Shown piece by piece: positions 23,080 to 35,390 of a stretch of 64,000 nucleotides of DNA (within the stretch, counting starts at the first letter, position 1; each line of letters opens with the position of its first letter). The notes below the pieces were generated by a model, which was given only the letters and a program-made list of their open reading frames with translations, did no database searches and had not been told where the DNA came from. Origin of the DNA: Rhexocercosporidium sp. MPI-PUGE-AT-0058 (Eukaryota > Ascomycota > Leotiomycetes > Helotiales); NCBI GenBank assembly GCA_020746875.1, contig JAGTJL010000006.1, positions 2,108,001 through 2,172,000 on the forward strand, in the 5' to 3' direction. The translations under genes and the position numbers were made by a program.

Positions 23080-24671
23080 CTAGATAGCATTCCTCCTCCC
23101 CTCCATCGCTAACCGAACACCCCTCCCCATCCTCACCACCTCCGCAACCTCCCTGCCCAACCCCAGATTCCCAACACCACCTAACCGGAACGCATCCCAC
23201 CAAAGATACCCCCCTTCTTCCTTACATACCAACATGCCGTTAACATCTATCAGTCCATCGACATCGACATCTACATCCTCGCCCTCTTGTAGCTCCTGCA
23301 TACATGGTAGAGTGACGCTGATGAATGGGGATGCGTCGGTGCCGAGACCAGAAGCGTCGACAAGTCCGGCGTCTTCGAGTGCGTGTTCAAGGATGATATC
23401 GAGAAGGTATTTAGGCGTGTTGGGGTTGAAGATGTCTTTTTGTGGGAGGAGGGTTATGGATAGAGGGGCCAGTTGGAGGCGGGAATTGAAGGAGGCTGTT
23501 TTGGAGGTGGTGTTTAAGGTCCAATTAGGGTAGGTGGTTAGGGCGGAGGGTGCTGTGCGAGGTGTGTGGCGGATGTCGGGGCGGGTTTGCTCGTTAGAGG
23601 GGGAGGGGATGTTGACGTTGGGGGGCTGGAAGGGCTCGGATGGGTGGAGGGGGATGATTTCTTCTTTTGAGACAGGTTCTGAAGTGGAATCTGAGCTAGG
23701 ATCAGAAGTTGATTCGGAGTCCGAAAGGCGATTAATCCAAGACCCCATAGTATTCTCCATCATCTGATTCCATCTCTCCGTGAGATACACAGCATTCTTC
23801 TGCTCTTCGGCAACACTCCTCGGAGAAAGCGGTGCCGGGCGATGAGAAATCCATCCCGGCGTCAAAGTAGGATCGAAGAGCCTTGGAATAATGACTCTGA
23901 ACCTCGGTCGTGTAGTGGCGTTTACCTCAGCCGGGTATAGGTTCTTATCGAAATGGTCATATAGAATATCTAGTTGGTGGAATATCTCATCAACAGATCT
24001 ATCCGTCACGTTCTTCGCCATCTCGTAATCGAGACGTGCGAAATTGTAGATATCCCAGAAGCCGAAGGAGAGGACGAAGAGGGTTTCTCTTGGGGGTTGG
24101 ATGGGAGGGGGGAGGGAGAGGTAGGTTTGGATTTGGCTAGAGAGATCGGGGAGGGTGTAGGTTGTATTTTCATGGGGGAGGAAGCGGGTGTTTTGGATGG
24201 CCCAGGCGTGGATTCGGTTGGAGGTTTTGACGCCTGTTGGGGGGAGAGAGGGATAGTCTGATGAGGGCTGAGTGGAGGCGAAGGAGAGGTGGGATGTGCA
24301 GTTTATCTGGAATCGTTAGTCTTCAATTCCCCGTTCTTGGAAAGGGAATTATATACTGTTTCGCACATGACTTCTGGCCAACTCTTGCCCTTCCCTCCCT
24401 GATTCTCCTCAATCGTATCATCTACCCATGAATCCCCGAAAACTACCAGTCGGATTCCACCGCCAACATCTTCCTCTTCACTTGATTGGTCCTCGTGATA
24501 ACTCCATAGACTCGAATAATTATCAATCGTCGTCCCAAGAGATATTTTCTGTAGATGCGTGCCAACCCTTGAATTCCGTAGGAGTAGACAAATGGAAAAC
24601 ATAGACAGCACAGTCAACAGCACCGTGCCAGCGAGGCGTTTCTTCAAGTTGGCCATTCTGTCTAACATCAA
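23080..24671 (-). CDS. Membrane-anchored SGNH/GDSL hydrolase-like protein
   Basis: A 513-residue protein from exons 24357-24671 and 23080-24306. The 50-nt intron has a GTATAT donor and CCAG acceptor, with phase 0 ends. An N-terminal hydrophobic segment (about residues 12-32) suggests a signal anchor, so the catalytic part would be luminal or extracellular. The nucleophile block is FGDSWVDD with Ser81. Further on, SFGFWDIYNFA corresponds to the internal Gly/Asn block. The C-terminal block reads YLWWDAFRLGG: the Asp is present but the position where SGNH enzymes carry the catalytic His is Arg. Many Asn-X-Ser/Thr sites are present. It is probably related to fungal esterase/lipase-like proteins, but activity is doubtful without the His. 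An alternative start at 24656 (MANLKK) would remove five residues. Confidence 0.75.
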
Positions 24672-26500
24672 AGCTGTCCGCTAGATGGGAAAATATACGA
24701 GTCCAGATGAGATAAAATGAGAGTGATACAGTTGATAATTAGACAGCGCGTTGACCAAAGCAAGGCTATCCTCAGCCTTGTTTCTGGGAAGGAGATGAAA
24801 TCTGCCAAGGACTTGGCAATGATGAAATGCCAATGGAGACGAGCTTCCAAGACCTGCAGTGCCGCGCGACCGCGCTGGTGGCTCTGCGGAGCAAATCAAC
24901 TCCCGAGAAATAAAGTATGCAATTGTGAGACCTCAGCCTCGTTTGAATATGGATGAATGAGGTAAGAAAGGAATGAATGAGTGAATGAATGGATGGTAAG
25001 ATGAGGTGAGATGACAAGAGACAGACGATCCTCAAATAAAGACGAGATGAGATGATCGAAGAGATGATGAATGCAACTTACAAGAGGCGTCGTCAGCACC
25101 GTGTGGTCAGGGTTAGCGGCAGCAGAAACAAAAAGTGGACGAGACAGGGGTTCTTTGCTACAGACTGCGGAACTCTTAACTCACCAGTCTCTTGTCTCTT
25201 GCAAACCAAGACTTAGTCCTGCATAAAAGTTACTTGATGAACAAATAGTGAGGGCAAAACCTGAAGAGGGAATTCCTCACATGCGCTGAACGCTGTCGGG
25301 AATAAGGCTAGATATGATTCCATGGATGGAAGCGCTGCGATGCATCTCGGAGAGCTAAGTGTAAGAAGTCAACAACGTACGCACCCAAGACTCAATTGAG
25401 TTTCCACTGAGCTGACACTACGAGTATGAAATCCGCTCAACATTCATGCATAAGGCATGATTCGTAAGTCGTACCCATCTAGCCACATATCTCCAGCCAC
25501 CTGCATACCTTACCACATGTCCATACACACGGAAAATTCTCCACGAAATGAAATTGGACTGACTGTCGTAACAATAATCTCCGGTAGATCACTCAATCCA
25601 CACTTTCTACTTATCGTACCTATGAATAGATCTCAAGACCATGTCTCACTCCACCACTCTCTTCCTGGGGAGCCGCAATCTCGTTTGTGGATTCGGGAGT
25701 AGAGTAGAACAAACATAAAAGTATACTGCAGGGTGGAAATACAGACTGTAGAAAACGACTGGTTAACAAAGAAAGACCTAGGGGGAAGAGATGAGGCTGA
25801 TCCGATACTCAGGACCGTTGCCCTTGGATTTGCGAGAGGTTGGAACTTGGAAGCAAGGGAAGTTCGGCAAGTGGATGAAGATTCGGCAGTGCTGAGCCGA
25901 CTTGGAGCTTAGGCTTGGGCTTGCGTGTGGCTGAATCTGGAACTAAGAGTGAGGTCGGCAAATTCATGGACTCTGGTTGGTTGGTTTGAAATGGAGTATT
26001 CAGTGTTGAATGGAGGTCAAAAGTGCGGTTGATGGCGTCATGAAAGGATCTTTAGGATCTTTGCGAAAGAAAGCTTGTCTTGAGGAAAGTGTGATTAATT
26101 TCTGAAACAGGTCACGTGGGGCATGGAGGTCATGACTTGAGATGTCTCGAGCTGCTGGGATGGACCTAGGGTAATGTGAAGTAAGTACTCAATCTAGAGG
26201 CCATGTTCTTGGCGGGTTGGTAAGGTTGCTGGTACCCTAAACTCAAGGTCGTTGACTAAATGCTCGGTACCAAGCTTTATTGACATAGCCTTATTTGTTC
26301 AGACGAGGCTGAGAAATTGACTTCGAGAAGAAGTCTGTTTGTATTCCTTTGGGCTGATCTATACAAGTACTTCGACTTCCTCCTGGACTGTCGAAAATAT
26401 TTCCGGAGGTATCACGCATCTACGCTCTCTGCAGCATGACAACAATAGTGTAACCAAACAAACGCCGGTCCATGCAACGCCAAATGCTACCTTGCCCTTT
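24672..26500. other. gene-free region with GAAT repeats
   Basis: A stretch of 1.8 kb between two minus-strand genes. It has a degenerate GAATGAAT/GGATGG tandem repeat near 24945-24995 and purine-rich imperfect repeats to about 25060. No coding frame with recognisable features was seen. Confidence 0.45.
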
Positions 26501-27679
26501 TTATCTCTTTTTGGAAAACACCGACTTTGTTTTGGTGAGCTTCGCAGGTGGCGATCCTGCGTCGCTGTCCTCCTCCTCTCCTCGGGAATCATCGTCCAGT
26601 TCATCCTCATCACCGGAATCCGCATCTGTCTCCTCTGCTTCGTCGTCCAGAAGGCCGTCTTCATCACTACTTTCCTCCTCCGAGTCGGAATTTACCCCGT
26701 TCGTCATGGGCATATCATCCGACATTTCGCTATCCACGTCTGAGATATCCCCGACGCCATTTGTTAACAGCTTTGCGCCTCCTTCCTCCTCACTCTCCTC
26801 TCCCTCAACATATATCACACCCTCGTCATCTTCGTCCTCGTCTGAGCGTCTCCGCTGATCCTGTACACTTCTCCGGTACTCCAATTGCGCTCCCATCATA
26901 TCTAGCTTGCCTTTCAGAGCTAGCACCGGCCTCAGAGCCGTACTTCTACCATCAACCACCCTATCCAGCTCCGCGAGCTTCTTGATCAGGTCTCGTTGTG
27001 TCGCCAGGTACCCTCCATGTGTAACTGACGTCCATTGAACCCACACCATCAAGCTCCCCGCTCTGCCTGGTCTTTTGAATAACCGGTCTGCGATTTTCTG
27101 TAATAGGATGCCTGCGAGTGGAGAGTCGAGGCGTTGTATCGTGGCGCGGATAGTATTCAGATCGGTAGTTTGCAGACATGATTCGAGGAGTGCGACATCG
27201 TTTGTCTTGAGAGCTTGAGAGAGGACTGTACCCAGTGATGCGCCGGAGGGGGGCTGTATTGGTGCGCCGTTGGGGTAGGTCAAAGCTTGTGAGGGGTCTT
27301 CGAAGGCAGCAGCAACGTCGATGGGCTCATCTGCAAGGGCTTGAATACGGTCGCCAAATGATGGCTCGGCCAGTTCCTCCTCCTCGTTGTCGTCTTCTTT
27401 CTTGGGATTCGAAGGGTCGACGGTGTCTTGTGCATCCTCCATCGTTACGTCTTCTCCTGCCGCTGCGGAACCCTCACTCTCTGCATCCGAATCGTCTACG
27501 GCACTGTCACTACTCGAATCGCTGGATATATCGACAACGTCGTGTGATGCCTTGGTCGCATAACCTCCTCCAGAAACCACGGCCGTCGAGTCATCCACGG
27601 TGCTCTTCCCTAGAGGCTTTGCGCTTTGCTTGATGGTCGGCAAGCCAATCTTCATTGGGAGTTTTCGTTTCGACGCCAT
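26501..27679 (-). CDS. Utp12-domain small-subunit processome protein
   Basis: A 392-residue intronless nucleolar protein. Residues about 130-285 form a Utp12-type C-terminal helical domain (from the LGTVLSQALKTNDVALLESCLQTTD region through HGGYLATQRDLIKKLAELDRVVDGR and LKGKLDMM). This domain is found in Utp4/Utp5/Utp12-class subunits that assemble with U3 snoRNA on pre-rRNA. The N-terminus is basic and then Ser/Asp-rich. The C-terminus is a long acidic tail ending in a basic SKKR patch, a common nucleolar arrangement. No WD40 repeats precede the domain, so this is a stand-alone Utp12-domain protein. I do not assign a specific UTP number. It is divergent from the bromodomain gene with a 1.55-kb shared upstream region. 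Confidence 0.75.
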   Translation of the reverse strand: MASKRKLPMKIGLPTIKQSAKPLGKSTVDDSTAVVSGGGYATKASHDVVDISSDSSSDSAVDDSDAESEGSAAAGEDVTMEDAQDTVDPSNPKKEDDNEEEELAEPSFGDRIQALADEPIDVAAAFEDPSQALTYPNGAPIQPPSGASLGTVLSQALKTNDVALLESCLQTTDLNTIRATIQRLDSPLAGILLQKIADRLFKRPGRAGSLMVWVQWTSVTHGGYLATQRDLIKKLAELDRVVDGRSTALRPVLALKGKLDMMGAQLEYRRSVQDQRRRSDEDEDDEGVIYVEGEESEEEGGAKLLTNGVGDISDVDSEMSDDMPMTNGVNSDSEEESSDEDGLLDDEAEETDADSGDEDELDDDSRGEEEDSDAGSPPAKLTKTKSVFSKKR

Positions 27680-29231
27680 GGTGTCGAATTCCTAGGAATG
27701 AAGCTGGATGGAGACTTGATGAGTGTTCCAGGGGAAGGTGGAGGTTGACGAATGATCGGGATTTGTGCAGTGATGATGGATGGTGTAGACTCGATGCCTT
27801 CCTTGCTGGTACTCGGAGCAGCTGCTTTGCTTTGCTTCGCTTTCCTCTGCTCTGCTCTCACACTCACACACACACTTTCTCAAGCGGGATCTCAGAAATT
27901 TTCGCTAAGAATCTATCACGTGCTGTAGTGTGAGACTAGCTCATGACTAGCGTCAGGCTTGGACGGAAGGCACGGCCGCTCATTGGGCTTTGGATGCAGG
28001 GCTTTGCAGGTCGCGCACGATTTGATGAGTGGACTCCTGGCGCACTGCAGGGTCTGATTGGACTCGCCTAGCCCTGGCCAGCACTAGTGCAGGCTGGAAT
28101 CAAAAAATCTCTGATAAAGAGCATCCGTCGTTCCCTTCGCTCTGCTGCTGGATTTTCTCTTGATCCCTCTGCCCTCTGCGCGGCCCTCATTCGTCACTTC
28201 CACTTTCCCCCGTTCCTGCCGACGACCACCACCGCTACCTACCACCACCGCATCACGACACGAGACGAGACGAGAAACCACGGCCACATGATACCAGCGC
28301 ATCGCAACTGAAATACCATCCCACCACCAAATCAAACCAACCAAACCAAACCAAGTGCTTCCATCCAGGACCAGGACCTGCACGTCGCACCACTCACCAA
28401 ACACTTCCCACCCCTTCTTCTCTTTTTTTATTCACACAACCGCCCGGTCTAGAATCAACCTCCGCCGCCCCCATCTCATCCCATCCCATCCATCTCGTCG
28501 CATCCCGGCTGTCCGTCTGGTGGTTCGCCGCGGATCGAAGAGTCATTAACGGTCGCATCCACCCAGCATCCCAACATCCATCCATCCATCCATCCTTCCA
28601 ACCTTCATCGCCACACGTCTGCACATTTAATTGCTGCGCGTGCTCCCTCTCCCTCTCCCTCTCCTGGTGCTGGTGTTGTTTGGTGTGATTGACTCCGACC
28701 TCCGTTACTGTACTGCACTTCATTCAGTACTTTGCTTGGGTCTCTTTCGCTAGGTGTACTCTCCCCATCCTCCCCAATCAATCAATACCCGTTCCCGCCC
28801 GACCCAACCTTCTCGTCAACCTCACGATCCCCGACGCGCTTGTTCGTCGTCGCGTGTCAACACAAACAAACCAAACAACCTCGCCATCGCGACGTCATCG
28901 TCGGCGCATTCAATCATCGCCTTCCATCCAAGGCGCATTCACCGGGAGGCTCAAGTCTTCGACGCGATTCTCGAAGTTGCGCAGTCGGCCAACACCGGCT
29001 TATCCTGTCGCGCCAGACAAGGCTACAGCTTCAGCGCGAGGCTGCCAGCCTGATAAAGCCAAAACACCACCCCCACTCCCTTCCACGTCCATCTCTACAC
29101 CTCCAAATACCAGTACTCGGTGTCGCGAACATCGTCGCATCCTACGTATCTACGGTCGCATTGACTGAGAGGCCGTCGCATCTTTCACTCGTCTTGTGGC
29201 GTCGCCTCTCCCAGTAGAGGTCTGTTTGTTG
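27680..29231. promoter_or_regulatory. shared divergent upstream region with long pyrimidine-rich leader
   Basis: A 1.55-kb interval between two divergent nuclear-protein genes. The half next to the bromodomain gene is strongly CT-rich with CCAT/CATC microsatellite (about 28576-28600) and a CTCCCT run (near 28646-28666). This is typical of long 5' leaders of fungal regulatory genes. Overlapping plus-strand frames at 28689-29217 are probably leader sequence or upstream reading frames. Confidence 0.5.
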
Positions 29232-32152
29232 ATGGCCGTCATGACCTCGCATCATCCAGACGGAGTCGCATTTGAGCAGAAGATACAGCCCGTTCCATCA
29301 TCTGACAAGATGGCTTTGGATTTAGACATCAACGGGTGAGTCTACCTCGAACTCCTTCCCCCCCTTGCCTTTCCTTTCCTTCATTTTCATTCCATGTCAA
29401 AATGTACACATGCTTAATAAAATACATTTTGCAGAAACACAAACCGAGATGAGACCATCATGAATGACGCGCCCACTGACCTACCTCTAAACGACCCCGT
29501 ACCCTCACCTTTTCCCGCCGATAATATTGCTGCCTTGGAGATTCCTGAAGTGAACGGAGCGAGTAATGTTGATGCCTTTTCTTCGAACCAAACAATCGCG
29601 GGGCCACTTAGTAACGCCGCCGAGTCACAGGCGACTGAAACTTCTTCTATTTCAGCGCAAGAAATCCCTTCCTCCAATACAACCACTGAGGACCAACTCC
29701 CAGCTTCGACCGATCTCGCACAACAAGATCTTCCCGTACCACTTGCGCCCACCGATTCTGCCATTGATGCAGCAATCGAGGACGCCTCAGCTTCGACTAC
29801 CGTGCCTCTGGTCATTGAGGCACCAGAGTCGGATCTTCGAAACACCTCTCCACCTCCCGTACCAGAGCAATCGGAGCAACCTGGTCAACCAGCTGATCTC
29901 GATCTAGACAGCGCTCAGCTCCCGACTCCTCAACCAGAGAAGGAAACCGACGTCGTTGGTGTCAGTGCAGAAGTGGCTGACCTCACCTTCAACCAAAACG
30001 AGGCTGCACCTGAAGACTCTTTAGATCTTGGAACGAACTCACCTCCGGCTCCGATTGCCGAACGGGAATCTTCTATGCACATCGAGCAAGCTACACCTCC
30101 ACAAGCCGTCCAAGAGCCCAACGGCACCGACTCAGTCGATACACCACAACCTCCTACTTCTGCCAAGATTGCTCGTGAACGTGAAGACGACGACGAGATC
30201 GAACCTTCTGCGAAGCGCGCCAAAACCGAGACTGAAGACGCCCTCTCCGATATGGCTCCCCCAACCCAGAACGGTGACATGGAGGGTGTCGAATTCGAGT
30301 CTGCCGGTTCGCCTCTTACTCAATATCAAATCAAGGAGCTTCTCAAGATTGTCAAGGCTGCCGCTAGATCACAAAATGGCAAGAACTTCAGAGCCCCAGT
30401 CGCAGAACTCTGGCCAAATTTTGCGGAAGCATATGGTGCGAAGATTGCGAAGGAAGTTGATTTAAAGACTATGGAAAAGACTCTCAACTCGGGTGGCTAC
30501 ACGTCTATGGACGCTGTCAAAGCCGATGTCCGCCTCATCTACGACAACGCTGTTACTTTCAATGGCGTCGATCACATGATCTCCAATTCTGCCCTCGAAG
30601 TTCGAAATGTCATCTTGAGCAAGATTGACAACATGCCTGCTGAACCTATCCCAGCACCCAAGAAGGATAAGAAGGCCAAGAAGTCTACCCCGGTCCCCGA
30701 TGCTCGTGATCGCCGTGTGTCCAAGGGTTCACACCCAGCTCCCAACAACGTTGCTGCTGCTCCACAAACCTTTGCGGTTGATCCAATTACCAACACACCC
30801 TTAATCCGTCGAGATTCCACAAAGGGTGATGGTGGCCGACCCAAGCGCGAGATCCACCCCCCCAAGAGCAAGGATCTTGTGTACGCAGCAAGCAGACCCA
30901 AGAACAAGAAGTTCGCTACTGAGCTCAAGTTCTGTGAGGAGGTTTTGACCGAGGTCATGAAGCAGAAATACTGGGCGATGAACCATCCGTTCACAGTCCC
31001 AGTTGATCCAGTTGCTCTAGGTATCCCCAATTACTTCGCCATCATCAAGAAGCCCATGGATCTTGGAACAATGCTGAGCAAGCTCAAGGGAGGTCAATAT
31101 GGCAATGCCAGTGATTTCGAGAAGGACATGAGACAGATATTCGCGAACTGTTACAAGTTCAACCCAGCTGGCAACCCAGTTCACGAAGTAGGCAAGCAGT
31201 TCGAGAACCTGTTCAATGAGGAATGGGAGAAGAAAGAGTCTTATCTTGCTGAACACTCCCCTGCTGCAGCTAGCCCTAGTCTCCCCGAGTCCGATGACGA
31301 GGAAGAGGAAGAGGAGGAAGAAGAGGTTCAGAATCATAACAAGCACTCTCTCTCTGCTGCAAAGGAACTCTTGCTCGAACACCAACAAAAGCTAATCACC
31401 TTGATGAGTGCCAAGAACAAGGACGAATTCATCATTTCAATGCAACAGGATCTGGTAGAAACTGTCAAGAAGCGAGTCCACGAGGAAGAAGAGGCTGCAA
31501 AGAAGAAGACCAAGAAGCCCAAGATCTCCAAGGCTCCCAAGAAAGTCGCTCCTGCTCCTAAGAAGTCTGGTGCCCCTAAGAAGGCGACCACTCATCGTCC
31601 AAAGTACATGGGAACCTTGGAAAAGGAGACCATCTCTGCTGGTTTGATGAATCTTCCCGATGATGTATCGATGCAAGTATTGGAAGACATCAAGAGAGAG
31701 CGACCAGGCCTTGATGTAAGTAACCCCCAATCTATTCCCATTTCACCTCTCTAACATTCCACCAGGCTGAAGATGACGGTACCTTGGAGCTGGACATCGA
31801 CTCAATCAGTCAACATCTTCTCTGGAAGATCCACGGCTTGATCATGAAGCATGCACCAGAGGTCGAGGAGGCTATTAGAAAGACAATCCAGAACCGCGAG
31901 AGCCCCAAAGCCGCTGCCAAGCCTCCACCCAAGAAGAAGAATAAGCCAATGAGCAGTGTTGACCAGGAGCGGAACATCAAGGTTCTTGAGCAGAAGCTAG
32001 GCAACTACAGAGCAAGCTCCGGCTCCCACTCTCAAGAGCCTGTTTTGCCCAGTGAGTTCAATCTTGATGTCAGTACTTCGCATGCTAACAGACAACTAGC
32101 TGTTGAAGACGAGTCTAGCGGAGATGAATCTTCTGGATCTGAGGAAGAATAA
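29232..32152 (+). CDS. BDF1: Double-bromodomain BET protein (Bdf1-like)
   Basis: A 907-residue chromatin reader of the BET family that binds acetylated histone H4 and supports TFIID and SWR1 recruitment. The exons are 29232-29335, 29435-31715, 31766-32051 and 32100-32152. The introns are 99, 50 and 48 nt. Bromodomain 1 spans about residues 327-430 (with YDNAVTFNG). Its ZA loop is diverged, lacking the usual PxY...PMDL. Bromodomain 2 spans about 533-640 and is canonical (IPNYFAIIKKPMDLGTM, NCYKFNP). A Lys-rich stretch then leads to an extraterminal (NET) domain at about 763-830, and the protein ends in an acidic Ser tail (SSGDESSGSEEE). The acidic first 320 residues are low complexity. The last intron is in frame and stop-free, so its retention would add 16 residues. 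Confidence 0.93.
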
Positions 32153-35100
32153 ATCTTCGTTGGTGTCCCCTAAAACACTCCCTATCTCGGCGCCCATTCA
32201 ACCCACCACCCTTCGACTGTAACATACCCTCCCGATTCTGTTTGACGAACACTGTACAATACATACGATTCCATTCTCGATATGCTTTCCCTCGCCCGCC
32301 TTCAACTCGCCCAGTCTCGACCTACAGCGTAGATTTCCGAGCTAGGATGGATGGATGGTCTTCTTAGACCTAGGGTGGATGTGTCACCGCATTATGGGCC
32401 TAGTTTTGCGTTTTTATGAGATCCGGAAAAAGCGAAGCATCAAACGATGCAAACATCGGAGAGGCAGCACATTGCGCATTCACGTTGATTGCTCGCTCTG
32501 TTTTCTGCTCCGCTGCCACTGCTCTGCATTCTTTGCAATGCACCGAAATTCTCTCTTGAAGATTACTTCTTCTACTGAGAAAGCGAGAGCAAGCAAGCAT
32601 CGCATCGTAACGCAACGCAAACTTTCCAAAACAAAAATGTGTATGATAGATTTTTTCCATGCCGAAAAACGGCTTCTGCGAGACGAGCGAGAGAGCGAGA
32701 GCAAGCTGCAGCTGGGGATGACGGATCATGAACTGGAACTTTGGAGAAGAAGTTGCTGCCGCTACTGCTCTGCTTCTGATTTGAGGCTCATTCGCACTTC
32801 GCAAGGATGAATGGATGAGATGCTGATAGGACTTTCTGCCACCGAGCAGTAGCTAGCGCGCATGCATACATACATACAGACATGAATGACAAAAAGACAA
32901 AATTAATTTGAACATTGATTCGCAGCGTGCAGTGATATCGTGATATTGTAAATTTGATACTTTGGGTAGGAATCAACAAGAGCTGCTGCTGCATCGTACT
33001 TTGAAAAGGGATATGCCAGTGAGATCTTACTTGCAAGGACTGACTACCTGAAGTAATTTGAAAGCTCGTGACTGTCTAGACTTGATATGAAACCCATCTC
33101 CTCCCCTCTCGGCTACCGACATCGCTTCTGCCTCGTCCTTACTACAGTATTTGCTAATTGGATGTCTCGCCCCCCTATGGCCTTACTTCAAGAAAAGAAG
33201 AAGAATGAGAGACATATGTGAGAGAAGAAGAAAGGAAGAAAGGAAGAGATGAAGAAAGTCACCCTCGTCAAAAATTTACTGTAACCACTCACAGTCTGGA
33301 AATACTGCTAGGACAGGAATAGGGAAAGTATACAGATGAAACTGATGCAAGGAGAATCAAAAAGAGGGGAGATCGTCAGGGTCATTGCATTGCGTTGGGA
33401 TCTTGAGTAATCAGTCCAACTGTACTGCACGGCAATACCCTGCACGGCAATGCAATGTAACCTCAACTGATGACCGCAGCTCCGAGTAGGAGCGGTACTG
33501 CAGCTTACTGAAATGTAACCCTCCCCTTCAGCCTTGTCGTGTGTCCTCGGATCTGACTGCAACTTCAGAAGTTCACTTGAAGCTTAAGAATTCAAGCCAT
33601 GAATGAGAGGGACGTGTTGGTGTATCCTGAGATGGAGATGTTTGTCTCGCCATCTATCTAGCTCCTATGCTGTCCGCGATCCGTATTCAAGTGGAAGGAG
33701 GAATTGGGACTTTGAGACGAGGCGAGGTTGGGATTCAGGTGTGTCTTCGGTTTGGTAGCTGTGGCTGGAGTTGATATCGGTTTCTGGGTTAGAGGTTGGA
33801 AGGATGGGATGAGATGTCATTCGTGAGTTGGTGGCTGGGTTTTGTGACTTGAGGGGAGATTGTAAGCTGTTGGTTGGAGTTTGGCTCTTGCGGACGTGAG
33901 AGTTGTTCGTATTCGAGAGATCTCCGAGGTTCTGGTGTTTCCGCGCGCGTTGAACGGAAAATTGAAGGTTTCTCTTGTAGGGAGGGACGGACCGGGGGAG
34001 GAGAGGGGTTTGACTTCTTTTGTTTTTGTGTGGAACTTTGGGTGGTAGTGAGGAAGGGATGGATTTGATGGGTGGAGTGGGATGTGAGATGTTGAATGAC
34101 TGACTGGCTGGCTGGATGAGTTTTAGCCAGGCGTTTACCTCTTGTGAGAGGGAGATAGTTGTTCATTTCTCATACAGTAATAAATAAGCAAAGGGAGGAA
34201 AGCATCGTCGTTGCTTGTCTGCTGTGACGATATGCTAGCATAGTGGTAGCATGCTTGCTTGCCAGTCTGTCTTGACTAGTCAAGATATATTCATTGTTGT
34301 TGTCTCACACTTCACTCCCCCGTCGAAGAAATGACTAGCCGTTAAGTCTTGAGGATTCACCATTACTACCCAAAATACAAACCGTTGTTTGAGACTACAT
34401 CTGGGAAGAAGCCTCCTTCATCCTCACCAACTTCATTACTTAGTCTCCCTACGGCTAGTCTTTGGATAACACTTCAAGAAGAAGAAGCAGACCACTACTT
34501 AACCAATTTCCCGCATCCAATAATCCCCTAGAGGTACTGTACGTCCAAAAGGAAAGACTGCCGTGCGCATCCTCTTCCCATGATTTGGTGTTAGGTATTA
34601 CCTACCTGTACGATATGATGCGATATAGCTTCATGATTTCCACGCCTCCGAGGCCCTAGTTGAACTGAGGGCGCGATATCACATACCCGAAGTACTTATG
34701 TGGAAGTTCGTTCAGGGAACCTACCATTAGTATTAGAACCTACAAAAATGGCATGATTACGAGTAACTCTTTTTTGGGTGGAGAGGAGCCTGGTGAGAGG
34801 GGCGGGGATTGTGTGGAGCTCCGGATGAGAATATTGGATGTGTACCGCCTCTTAGGGGTGTTATATTTGCGGAGATAGTAGGTAACGGGCTTTTGCGATG
34901 ATAATATGGGGGGTTTGAAAGGAGAAGAGGAATGTGAGTTATTGTTGAGATTGGCTGCTTATTGGTGTTGAATCAGGAGACAGCTCTTTCTGCCCAGAGG
35001 TGCGGGGTCGCATCGATTTCATGTTTTGGAGTAGTCTTCAATGGGAATCTGGCGGTGGCGTTAGTCCTTTCCAAGGGTCTATCCATGAATACATCGAGGG

Positions 35101-35390
35101 AGCAAGGGTTGTATGCGAGAGGCATGTTTATCGTAGATTCGAGAATGGAGTTAGAAATTGAATTCCGAGTTCTCGCTTATAAATCTAGGCTGTTTACTGT
35201 CCTGTCCAAATTGCCAGTAGGTTTTCCTATTCTATTTCATCATCTCCGACACCAGTCTCGAAGTTTCGGCGTCGGATAATAATGTGGTAATCATTTAGGA
35301 AGAGTGGATGTAGATAGGGATTTTTCAGCAGACTGGCAGACTTGGAATATTAATTTATTAAGATGCTGGTACACGTGACTTCGGCAACAA
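32153..35390. other. long gene-free region
   Basis: A stretch of 3.2 kb between the bromodomain gene and the C2H2 locus. It contains a purine-rich GAAGAAAGGAAGAAAGG tract (about 33193-33258) and a Ser/Pro/Gln-rich minus-strand frame (33789-34166) without recognisable features. No transposon ends, tRNA or conserved coding sequence were recognised. Noncoding RNAs cannot be excluded. Confidence 0.45.

Noticed and set aside
24940..25060. GAATGAAT/GGATGG repeats considered as a CRISPR-like array
   Set aside because: The units are short, degenerate and without spacers; this is a simple microsatellite in a eukaryotic genome.
26339..27633. Plus-strand frames opposite the Utp12-domain gene
   Set aside because: Ser/Pro-rich complements of acidic coding stretches.
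28689..29217. Overlapping plus-strand frames of about 160 codons before BDF1
   Set aside because: Pyrimidine-rich leader sequence gives chance Ser/Pro/Arg-rich frames; no domain.
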